Shown here in pieces: positions 1 through 8,673 of a stretch of DNA of 55,236 nucleotides. Every line of letters starts with the position of its first letter. Position 1 is the first letter of the stretch. The stretch comes from Succinatimonas hippei YIT 12066. Its GTDB lineage: Bacteria; Pseudomonadota; Gammaproteobacteria; Enterobacterales; Succinivibrionaceae. The notes beneath the pieces were generated by a model, which did not search any database, had not been told where the DNA came from, and saw only the letters and a list, made by a program, of their open reading frames with translations. The stretch covers positions 1 to 55,236 of the forward strand of contig NZ_GL830946.1 of assembly GCF_000188195.1 (NCBI RefSeq), read 5' to 3'. The position numbers and the translations under genes were made by a program.

Positions 1-46
1 ACGGGGTTTTAGCCGCTGATCTTTTTTGATAAATCAGTTTTGAGCA

Positions 47-80
47 GCGCAGGTTTTCATTTTAATCCTGCGCTTTTCTT
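47..80 (+). terminator. Rho-independent terminator of an upstream gene outside the window
   Basis: A 7-bp stem, GCGCAGG (47-53) with CCTGCGC (67-73), is separated by a 13-nt loop and followed by TTTTCTT. It would end transcription entering from the left and insulate the groES promoter. Confidence 0.6.
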
Positions 81-186
81 CCCGGAATGTTAATTAGAAA
101 AGCTTACGTCCTTCTTAGTTTTATCCAGCTGCAGTGTTTCCTATCTCTTATCCGACAAAAAAATTGTAAATTTTTTTTAATTTTCT

Positions 187-214
187 CTTGAAAGTGAAAA
201 AAGCATCCCCATTT
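187..214 (+). promoter_or_regulatory. Sigma-32 (RpoH) heat-shock promoter of groESL
   Basis: CTTGAAA (187-193) and CCCCATTT (207-214) are separated by 13 bases. Both boxes match the enterobacterial sigma-32 consensus (CTTGAAA, then CCCCATnT) without a mismatch. Transcription would start near 221, about 100 bases before the groES start codon. No CIRCE-type inverted repeat is visible, so control is expected to be positive, through RpoH, rather than through HrcA. Confidence 0.9.
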
Positions 215-234
215 GTATTTGTGTTGAATTTAGA

Positions 235-279
235 GCTTTGTTCGCAAAGCGGGGTGAAAGTCGGGCCCTATGCCGACTT
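235..279 (+). promoter_or_regulatory. Two stem-loops in the groESL mRNA leader
   Basis: GCTTTG (235-240) pairs with CAAAGC (245-250) around a UUCG loop. AAGTCGG (258-264) pairs with CCGACTT (273-279). Both lie between the predicted start site and the groES ribosome-binding site (GGAG near 311), so they would be in the leader. Whether they act on stability, translation or temperature sensing is not known. Confidence 0.5.
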
Positions 280-320
280 GATTAGAATTTTTTGCGGTTT
301 ATAAACCTGCGGAGAAACAA

Positions 321-614
321 ATGAAATTAGTTCCTTTGTATGATCGCGTAATCGTAAGACCTTTTGAAGTCGAGACGAAGTCTGAAGGCGGTATCGTATT
401 AACCGGCAGCGCTACTGAGAAGTCTACTCGCGGTAAAGTTTTGGCTGTAGGCAATGGCCGTATTCTTGATAACGGTTCCATCGCTCCGATGAGCGTTAAG
501 GTCGGTGATACCGTAATTTATAACGAAGGCTACGGTACTAAGAAAGAGCGTATTGACGGCGATGACGTCATCATTCTTTCTGAAAGCGATATTCTTGCTG
601 TTGTTAACGACTAA
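321..614 (+). CDS. groES: Co-chaperonin GroES (Cpn10)
   Basis: This 97-residue protein has the full Cpn10 length. GroES caps the GroEL double ring as a heptamer and closes the folding chamber in the cytoplasm. The sequence opens with [13 protein letters not shown] and carries the mobile-loop stretch [20 protein letters not shown] that contacts GroEL, then the conserved [12 protein letters not shown] and the C-terminal DILAVV. The ATG is preceded by GGAG at a normal distance. It is the first gene of a two-gene operon with groEL 23 bases downstream, and it is served by the sigma-32 promoter at 187-214. Nothing unusual is seen. Confidence 0.98.
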   Translation: MKLVPLYDRVIVRPFEVETKSEGGIVLTGSATEKSTRGKVLAVGNGRILDNGSIAPMSVKVGDTVIYNEGYGTKKERIDGDDVIILSESDILAVVND

Positions 615-622
615 GATTTTAA

Positions 623-2284
<1,662 letters not shown>

Positions 2285-2302
2285 TTGAGCCGTAACGCAT
2301 AA

Positions 2303-2343
2303 TTAAAAAGAGAGCTACCGGAAATGGCGGCTCTTTTTGTTTT
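2303..2343 (+). terminator. Terminator of the groESL operon
   Basis: AGAGC (2311-2315) pairs with GCTCT (2330-2334), extended by an A-run on the left and a T-run on the right, and ends in TTTTTGTTTTT. It lies just after the groEL stop codon. Confidence 0.7.
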
Positions 2344-2384
2344 TAGGTGGAGAAGAAAATACGTTTTTAGGACAAATCAGTAGA

Positions 2385-2432
2385 TTGACAGGGTGAGTGT
2401 AATTCTTTAATTTAACTAAGCGCTAAGTTAAA
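2385..2432 (+). promoter_or_regulatory. Promoter and palindromic operator before the tandem MFS genes
   Basis: A perfect -35 box TTGACA (2385-2390) is followed 17 bases later by a weak -10-like TAATTT (2408-2413). Overlapping the -10 and the probable start site is a 22-base inverted repeat (2411-2432, core AACTAAGCGCTAAGTT) with 10 of 11 possible pairs. Its position suits a repressor operator. The cognate regulator is not identified. Confidence 0.55.
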
Positions 2433-2449
2433 CGGTAATATTTAAAAAT

Positions 2450-3613
2450 ATGCAAACAAAAGAATTACAGTTGTTAAATTCCAATCGCTGTTCGTTTTTG
2501 GCCGCAGGTTTTGCAGTAGCGGCTTGGGCACCGATGATCCCGTATGTGAAAGAACGTTTTGCACTTGATGAGCATCAGCTTGGTTTGTTGTTATTATGCG
2601 TCGGAATCGGCTCTTTTATTTCAATGCCGATAACCGGAGTTTTGGCCGGACGTTTCGGCTGTAAAAAACTCATATATGCCTCCGTATTATTATTGGCTTT
2701 TTTGATAGTGGCGATTTCAGTTACGTCAAATTTATATTTGATGGCAGTGATTTTATTGTGTTTCGGTTTTAGTGCCGTAATTGTGGATGTGGTATCCAAT
2801 ATTAATGCTGCATTAGTAGAAAAGGAATTAAAGCGCGGAGTGATGTCGGGATTACACGGTTTGTATAGTGTTGGCGGATTTTGCGGATCGATTATAGTGA
2901 CGACTTTGTTAAACACGTGGCTTGGCATTGTAGGATCTGCGATTTTTGCTGCGGTTTTTGTAGTGATTTTTACATTTGCCGGAGGAAAGCATCTTTTTTC
3001 TTCTGTCGGGCACAACGAAAGCAAAGACAATGCTATTACGTCCAAGAAGTTTATTTTTCCGCATTATCTTGTCATTATTGTAGGTCTGATGTGTTTTGTA
3101 ATGTTTATGACGGAAGGATCGGTATTGGATTGGTCTGGTGTGTTTTTAAGCAGTGAGCGCGGTGTCGATATATCAATGGCAGGATACGGCTATTCGGCTT
3201 TTGCCATCGCTATGACAGTCTGCCGCTTGACCGGCGACAAGATTGTGATGAAAATGGGGCGCAGGCGCGTTTTGCTGTTAGGTGCTTTATGTATTTTCAG
3301 CGGCTATTGCGTGGTTGTTTATTGCCCTATGGCGATAGCATCTTTATGCGGTTTTGCTCTTATCGGAGTCGGGGCATCCAACATTGTTCCGCAGTTGATT
3401 TCTTATATAGCTTCCCGCAAAGAAATGCCGATGCATCTGTCTGTAACTTGGGTTAATGCTATAGGATTTGCCGGAATTTTGTGCGGACCGGCGCTTATCG
3501 GTTTTTTAGCTAAAGTTATTTCACTTGAATACACTTTTTTATGCTTGGCCTGTGCGGTAGTAGCGGTCGGTTTGGGGAGCTTTTATCTGTTGGCGCCCAA
3601 AAGAGCAGACTGA
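2450..3613 (+). CDS. MFS transporter, YbjJ-like (first of a tandem pair)
   Basis: This 387-residue, very hydrophobic protein has about 12 predicted membrane segments and belongs to the major facilitator superfamily. The opening GFAVAAWAPMIPYVKERF and the mid-protein LHGLYSVGGFCGS recall the YbjJ/fucose-permease-like branch. The substrate is unknown. The cytoplasmic loop with KMGRRRV around residue 260 is a typical loop 8-9 basic motif. The next gene is a divergent paralogue with the same N-terminal signature, 74 bases downstream. The ATG has only a weak ribosome-binding site. A palindromic operator lies upstream, which suggests substrate-responsive repression. Confidence 0.85.
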   Translation: MQTKELQLLNSNRCSFLAAGFAVAAWAPMIPYVKERFALDEHQLGLLLLCVGIGSFISMPITGVLAGRFGCKKLIYASVLLLAFLIVAISVTSNLYLMAVILLCFGFSAVIVDVVSNINAALVEKELKRGVMSGLHGLYSVGGFCGSIIVTTLLNTWLGIVGSAIFAAVFVVIFTFAGGKHLFSSVGHNESKDNAITSKKFIFPHYLVIIVGLMCFVMFMTEGSVLDWSGVFLSSERGVDISMAGYGYSAFAIAMTVCRLTGDKIVMKMGRRRVLLLGALCIFSGYCVVVYCPMAIASLCGFALIGVGASNIVPQLISYIASRKEMPMHLSVTWVNAIGFAGILCGPALIGFLAKVISLEYTFLCLACAVVAVGLGSFYLLAPKRAD

Positions 3614-3687
3614 CTTGCGCATTTTTACATTTTAAAATGTGCTAAAATTTTCTGACCTAACCCTAGGTACTTAAGACGGAGATTTTT

Positions 3688-4830
3688 ATGTTCACATTAA
3701 ATCGAAGTCTGACCGTGCTGAAGTCAGCCAGAACCTGTTTTTTTCTTTTAGGTTTTGCAATAGCCGCCTGGGCCCCGTTAGTGCCGTATATTCAAAAAGA
3801 TCTTTCCCTTTCCAAAGTTGAATTGAGTTTAATGATATTGACCATGGGATTAGGGTCAATTATCGGGATGCTTACTGCAACTTTTATCGTCAAAGTTAAA
3901 GGAACGCGTTTTGCCGTTTTTGTTTCAGGAACGGTTTTATGTCTTGCTCTTATAGCGGTAGCGGCGAGATTTAATTTTTTTTTGCAGTTTTTCTGTGTCC
4001 TTGTTTACGGATTTGCCATGGGCTGTATGGAGGTGGCGGTAAATCTTTACGGAAGCTTTCTCGAGAAAAAGTTTAAAGCTCCTCTTTTATCCGGATTCCA
4101 CGGTTTTTACTCAATAGGGCAGATTTTTGCCGTCTTGATTATTTCTTTGTTTTTGACTGTAAATTTTTCTCCTCTGTATGCGACTGCAATTCCCTCCTTG
4201 GTCGTACTCGGAACTTTAATTTTGGCAAGTTTTGCCTTAGACAGTGAAAAAATAGTTTCAGATGAACCTTTTTTTGTTTTGCCTAAAGGCTTTGTCATTA
4301 TGTTGGCGCTGATAGCCTTAAGTGCGCTTACTGCAGAAGGAGCAATGATTGATTGGACCGGTTTACTGCTTATAGAAAAAGAGGCGGCGGATCCGCAAAC
4401 AGCAGCAAGCGGATATTTAACTGTAGTAGTTTTCATGGCTGTAGGGCGCTTTTCAGGAAGCATGGTTTTAAAGCATGTCGGGGCTTTTTTAACTTTGCTT
4501 ATAAGCGTGATTATTGCCGCGGCAGCTTTGATGCTTGTGTCTTTAAATAAAGATCCTGCCGTTATTTATGCAGCATTGGCAGCTCTTGGTTTGTCGCTTG
4601 CCAATATATTACCGCTTGCCGTGTCTTATGCCGGGCGCCAGAAATATATGCCGCAAACGGCAGCTGTTGCTGCGGTATCAACCTGCGGCTATGCGGCAAT
4701 CACGTTCGGCCCCGCGTTAATCGGATCTATCGGGACCTTGTTTTCCTTAAGTGGGGCGTTTGCCGTAATGGGAATTTGGCTTCTATTGCTTGCAGCCGGT
4801 ATTTTTTTAGCTAAGAAGGCTTTTAATTAA
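3688..4830 (+). CDS. MFS transporter, YbjJ-like (second of a tandem pair)
   Basis: This 380-residue inner-membrane protein has about 12 predicted helices. It shares GFAIAAWAPLVPYIQKDL at the N terminus and FHGFYSIGQIFA near residue 135 with its neighbour, and a late block (LANILPLAVSYAG) corresponding to the neighbour's SNIVPQLISYIA. The pair is therefore an old tandem duplication that has since diverged. The start ATG follows GACGGAG at a good spacing. It is probably read with the first gene. The transported compound cannot be told from sequence. Small aromatic, sugar or drug-like compounds are all possible for this branch. Confidence 0.85.
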   Translation: MFTLNRSLTVLKSARTCFFLLGFAIAAWAPLVPYIQKDLSLSKVELSLMILTMGLGSIIGMLTATFIVKVKGTRFAVFVSGTVLCLALIAVAARFNFFLQFFCVLVYGFAMGCMEVAVNLYGSFLEKKFKAPLLSGFHGFYSIGQIFAVLIISLFLTVNFSPLYATAIPSLVVLGTLILASFALDSEKIVSDEPFFVLPKGFVIMLALIALSALTAEGAMIDWTGLLLIEKEAADPQTAASGYLTVVVFMAVGRFSGSMVLKHVGAFLTLLISVIIAAAALMLVSLNKDPAVIYAALAALGLSLANILPLAVSYAGRQKYMPQTAAVAAVSTCGYAAITFGPALIGSIGTLFSLSGAFAVMGIWLLLLAAGIFLAKKAFN

Positions 4831-5017
4831 TTTTAATCATATTGGAGAAAGACGGCAAAGCATCAGACTTTACCGCTTTTTAACTGTTTAAAATTTTTGA
4901 ATTTTTTTACGAGTAGATAATTTTTTGTCTGTATCAATAAGACTTATTTAAATAAACAAATTAAAAATTAATAAATTAATTTTGTGAAACTACTCACATC
5001 AAAACTTTGTTTTTGTC

Positions 5018-5041
5018 TTTATTCTACACGTGTAGAATAAA
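5018..5041 (+). promoter_or_regulatory. 24-bp perfect palindrome, probable operator of the adjacent LacI-type regulator
   Basis: Every base from 5018 to 5041 pairs around a centre between 5029 and 5030. The core is TTCTACACGTGTAGAA. A central CpG inside a symmetrical AT-flanked site is the usual form of LacI/GalR-family operators. It sits 17 bases before the transporter start codon and 5 bases before its ribosome-binding site, in the 5' end of a transporter-regulator-hydrolase cassette. The regulator at 6468-7469 is the natural candidate to bind it. Confidence 0.75.
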
Positions 5042-5057
5042 TATTACGGAGTTTGCT

Positions 5058-6434
5058 ATGAGCGAAAACAACATCCACACCCAGGCTGCCGAAGCCAACT
5101 TCCAAACGGAAGAGGGAAAAAAGGATTTTTGGCGAGCCACTATCTCTTGTTGGCTAGGAACCACTATGGAATATACGGACTTTGCTCTGTATGGATTGGC
5201 CGCAGGTATCATTTTCGGTGAAGTATTTTTCCCTGAATCAACACCGGTTATGGCTTTGCTGCAAAGCTTTGCCGCTTTTTCCGTAGGTTTTATTGCGCGT
5301 CCTATCGGAGCTATAGTCTTCGGCATGCTCGGTGATAAAATGGGCCGCAAGTTTGTCATGGTTATTACCATTTCCCTGATGGGACTTGCCACTACATGTA
5401 TCGGACTTATTCCAAGCTATGAAAAAATCGGCGCATGGTCTGCCGCTTTGCTGGTTTTGATGCGCTTTATGCAAGGTCTCGGTGCCGGTGCCGAATTATC
5501 AGGCGGAGCCGTTATGTTAGGCGAGTATGCTCCAGTAAAAAGACGCGGTGTAGTTTCATCAATTATCGGATTAGGATCAAACAGCGGCACTCTCTTGGCC
5601 TCTGCAGTTTGGCTTTTGGTATTGCAGCTTGATCATGATGATTTGATGAGCTGGGGCTGGCGTATTCCGTTTTTGGGATCTATCTTAATTGCTTATATCG
5701 CTCTTTTAATCAGAAAGCATATGCGTGAGACACCTGTTTTTGAAAAACAGAAAAAGCAGCTTGAAAAAATGCGCAAAGAAGCCTTTGAAAAAGGTGTGGA
5801 ACTGCAGAAGAAAGACAAGCGTTCCTTCTTTGCAAGAACCAAGGCTTTTTGGGTTATGGTCGGATTGCGCATAGGAGAGAACGGACCGTCTTATCTGGCT
5901 CAAGGATTTATCATCGGTTATGTTGTGAGCTTCTTAAGCGTTGACAAGTCGGTAGCCACCATGTCGGTATTTGTAGCATCGGTACTGGGATTTTTTATCA
6001 TTCCGTTCTCCGGCTGGTTATCCGATAAATTCGGGCGCCGCATTACCTATCGCTGGTTCTGCATCTTGCTGGTTTTGTGGGCGTTCCCTGCTTTTATGCT
6101 GCTTGATACCAAGGAGCCGTGGATTGTAGGACCCGTTATCGTAATTGGTATGGGACTTGCCTCTTTAGGAATTTTCGGTGTTCAGGCTGCCTGGGGTGTA
6201 GAACTATTCGGCGTAACCAACCGCTACACCAAGATGGCGTTTGCCAAAGAGCTCGGATCTATCATGTCAGGCGGAACCGCTCCGATGATTGCCTCTGCCC
6301 TTTTATCGTACTACGGACATTGGTGGCCGATTGCAACTTACTTTGCAGTATGCGCTTTCATCGGTCTGGTAAGCACGTTCATTGCTCCTGAAACGCGAGG
6401 ACGTGATCTTAATCTGCCGGAAGATGCCCTGTAA
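5058..6434 (+). CDS. MHS-family (metabolite:H+ symporter) MFS transporter
   Basis: This 458-residue membrane protein belongs to the ProP/KgtP/ShiA-like metabolite:H+ symporter branch of the MFS. It carries the loop 2-3 signature GMLGDKMGRKFVM, the matching SGWLSDKFGRR in loop 8-9, and the family start WRATISCWLGTTMEYTDFALYG. A charged central loop (QKKQLEKMRKEAFEKG) separates the two halves. I place the start at 5058, after ACGGAG, rather than at an upstream in-frame codon (5007) that would run through the operator. The gene is followed at 33 bases by a LacI regulator and then a nucleoside hydrolase, so a nucleoside or related compound is the likely substrate, by inference. Confidence 0.85.
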   Translation: MSENNIHTQAAEANFQTEEGKKDFWRATISCWLGTTMEYTDFALYGLAAGIIFGEVFFPESTPVMALLQSFAAFSVGFIARPIGAIVFGMLGDKMGRKFVMVITISLMGLATTCIGLIPSYEKIGAWSAALLVLMRFMQGLGAGAELSGGAVMLGEYAPVKRRGVVSSIIGLGSNSGTLLASAVWLLVLQLDHDDLMSWGWRIPFLGSILIAYIALLIRKHMRETPVFEKQKKQLEKMRKEAFEKGVELQKKDKRSFFARTKAFWVMVGLRIGENGPSYLAQGFIIGYVVSFLSVDKSVATMSVFVASVLGFFIIPFSGWLSDKFGRRITYRWFCILLVLWAFPAFMLLDTKEPWIVGPVIVIGMGLASLGIFGVQAAWGVELFGVTNRYTKMAFAKELGSIMSGGTAPMIASALLSYYGHWWPIATYFAVCAFIGLVSTFIAPETRGRDLNLPEDAL

Positions 6435-6467
6435 TTAGGTACAATGGCTACATCATAAGGAAAGACT

Positions 6468-7469
6468 ATGCAGAATTTTAATAAAAAAGTTACCCGTAAT
6501 GATGTAGCTAAATTAGCCGGTACCTCAAGTGCGGTAGTAAGTTATGTAATTAATAACGGACCTAAGCCGGTATCGGAAAAAACCAGAAGGAAAGTGCTTG
6601 AGGCGATAAAAATTACGGGTTATCAGCCTAATAATATCGCAAGAGCACTGGTAAGCGGTAAATCACGCTGTTTAGGACTTATCATTCCTAATATTTCAAA
6701 TCCGTTTATTGCCTCGCTTGCTCACGCTATTGAAGGAGAGGCAATTGATCGCGGTTTTGTCATTTTGCTTGGTGACAGTGATGATCGTGAAGATAAGGAG
6801 CTTGATTTGCTCAAGTTCTTTTTGCAGCGTCAGGTTGACGGCATTATCTATAATGCGATAAAAGATCCTTATCTTGATTTACTTTCTTCAAGCAATACGC
6901 CGTTTGTGCTGTTAAATCATATGGCAAGCCTTACCCCCGGACTGCGGGTGGTTAAAATCAATGAATATCAGGCATCTTTTGATGTGGTCAAAATGATGAT
7001 CGCTAAGGGATATAGGAAAATAGCGATTATCTGCGGCCCTAAGTCCATGCATAATACGCAGGAGCGTATCCGCGGTTGGAAGAGCGCTTTGATATCTCAC
7101 GGCTTAAACCCCGATCCCGCTCTGATTTTTTATTCTGACTATACGAGAAATGACGGATATTTTGCGGCTCTTGATTTAATTATGAATGCACAATACGACA
7201 GCGTTTTTACTACCAATGAAATGCAGGCATTCGGTGCTTTACGGGCGTTTAAGGAAAGAGGAATTAAAGTTCCTGATGACATCGGAATGGCTACTTTTAA
7301 TGCAACCGAGCTGTCCGAATTTGTCGTACCGTCTTTTGCTGCCATGTTTCAGCCGGTTAAGCTGGTTGCCCAGCATGTGCTTAATATGGTACTGAATCAT
7401 GAAGTAACGGACAGTGTCTACAATGTTCCTTATATCGTAAAGGACGGAATGTCGCTTAGAGATCACTAA
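6468..7469 (+). CDS. LacI/GalR-family transcriptional regulator of the nucleoside cassette
   Basis: This 333-residue protein has the classic two-part layout. An N-terminal helix-turn-helix (NDVAKLAGTSSAVVSYVINN, about residues 10-30) and hinge helix (YQPNNIARALVSG) precede a periplasmic-binding-protein-like sensor domain from LGLIIPNISNPFIASLAH to the end. The hinge has the usual N-x-x-A-R-A-L pattern. The gene sits between the transporter and the nucleoside hydrolase on the same strand, with AAGGAAAG as ribosome-binding site. It most likely represses the cassette from the palindrome at 5018-5041 and is released by an imported nucleoside or its product. That effector is inferred, not shown. 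Confidence 0.9.
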   Translation: MQNFNKKVTRNDVAKLAGTSSAVVSYVINNGPKPVSEKTRRKVLEAIKITGYQPNNIARALVSGKSRCLGLIIPNISNPFIASLAHAIEGEAIDRGFVILLGDSDDREDKELDLLKFFLQRQVDGIIYNAIKDPYLDLLSSSNTPFVLLNHMASLTPGLRVVKINEYQASFDVVKMMIAKGYRKIAIICGPKSMHNTQERIRGWKSALISHGLNPDPALIFYSDYTRNDGYFAALDLIMNAQYDSVFTTNEMQAFGALRAFKERGIKVPDDIGMATFNATELSEFVVPSFAAMFQPVKLVAQHVLNMVLNHEVTDSVYNVPYIVKDGMSLRDH

Positions 7470-7486
7470 TTATATACGGATACAAA

Positions 7487-8470
7487 ATGCGAAAAATAAT
7501 TGTCGACTGTGATATCGGCAACGGTATTGCCGGAGCAAATGTTGATGACGGGTTAGCCTTAGCTTTAGCTTTGGCAAGTCCTGAAATTGAAGTGAAAGCT
7601 GTTACGACTGTAAGCGGTAATGTTTTAAATTTTAAGGCGTGTCTTGTGGCAAGGCACTTTTTACAGGAGTCTGGATATGATGTGCCCGTTTATTGCGGCT
7701 CTTTCAGGGCATTAAAAGAGCCGACCCAAAAGTGGCGCGAACGGCTTGATCACGGAGTGGAGAAACAAGGACTTAAATATTTATGGCAGGATACGGAGGA
7801 AAATTTTTCTTTAGCCGATACCGGCATGGACAGCAATGCCGTAGAGAAAATGGCGCAGATTATTAACGACAATCCTCACGAAATAACGATAATCGCTATA
7901 GGCCCTTTGACTAATGTTGCGGCTTTGTTTAATCAATATCCTGAAGTAGTGAATAAAATTCAGGAGATTGTGCTGATGGGCGGCTGCTTTAATGTCAAAA
8001 ATTATTTAAAAGATACGAATTTCGGTTTGGATCCGGAAGCTGCAGCCGTAGTGTTGGAAAGTTCCGTTCCCTGCACGATGGCTCCTTTTGATACGACCTC
8101 TACCACTTTGATGAAGCAAGAAGATCTTGAGGAAATAGGGAATATTAAAAATTCATTATGCCAGTATCTGTATAAGACAACCAAACCTTGGCTTGCGTAT
8201 TCAAAGAAAACGCGCGGCATTGACGGCTGCTGGGTGCATGATGTTTTGACCGTTGCGTATTTAATCGATGAATCATTATTTTGCTTTAAAGATCACTTTG
8301 TTAATATTGAGCTTGAAGGGGCGTTTCGCGGCAAAACCTATATTGCCGATATCGGATTTTTGAAAAACGCCGATGAAATACAGCCTAAATCATCCCGTAA
8401 AGTGAAAATCATGACGGCAGTTGATAACCAAAGGCTGCTGTCTCTTATGAAGCAGAGACTTAATTTCTAG
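7487..8470 (+). CDS. Inosine/uridine-preferring nucleoside hydrolase (IUNH family)
   Basis: This 327-residue protein hydrolyses the N-glycosidic bond of nucleosides to a free base and ribose. The calcium-binding N terminus appears as VDCDIGNGIAGANVDDGLAL. It differs from the common DTDPGxDD form by an insertion between the first aspartates and the DD pair, seen in some branches of the family. Further family blocks are EITIIAIGPLTNVAALF and EIVLMGGCF, and WVHDVLTVAYL near the C terminus supplies the late metal-ligand aspartate. The gene begins 17 bases after the regulator and ends before a strong terminator, so it closes the cassette. Base preference cannot be read from the sequence. Confidence 0.88.
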   Translation: MRKIIVDCDIGNGIAGANVDDGLALALALASPEIEVKAVTTVSGNVLNFKACLVARHFLQESGYDVPVYCGSFRALKEPTQKWRERLDHGVEKQGLKYLWQDTEENFSLADTGMDSNAVEKMAQIINDNPHEITIIAIGPLTNVAALFNQYPEVVNKIQEIVLMGGCFNVKNYLKDTNFGLDPEAAAVVLESSVPCTMAPFDTTSTTLMKQEDLEEIGNIKNSLCQYLYKTTKPWLAYSKKTRGIDGCWVHDVLTVAYLIDESLFCFKDHFVNIELEGAFRGKTYIADIGFLKNADEIQPKSSRKVKIMTAVDNQRLLSLMKQRLNF

Positions 8471-8490
8471 TAAAAAGTTAGAAGAATATG

Positions 8491-8531
8491 TAAAGGCGCC
8501 GGGTGATTTTGTTCATGGCGCCTTTATTTTT
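8491..8531 (+). terminator. Terminator closing the nucleoside cassette
   Basis: TAAAGGCGCC (8491-8500) pairs perfectly with GGCGCCTTTA (8517-8526), with a 16-nt loop and a following TTTTT run. Confidence 0.85.
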
Positions 8532-8673
8532 AATGGACTGTGTGAATTTTTTAAAGATTTTTTCTAGCTTATTAAATATTTTTTCTGTAGTAGCTGACGG
8601 TTTGTTAAAATATACGGATCGTGAGATTTTCTTACTCCTTTCAACATAATTTTCTTAGCGAGAAATAGTATCT

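Noticed and set aside
5007-5057. An upstream start for the MHS transporter
   Set aside because: It would place the 24-base operator inside the coding region and lacks a ribosome-binding site. The ATG at 5058 has ACGGAG.
8532-8673. A PurR-type operator before purL
   Set aside because: I looked for an ACGCAAACGTTTGCGT-like site and found nothing close.
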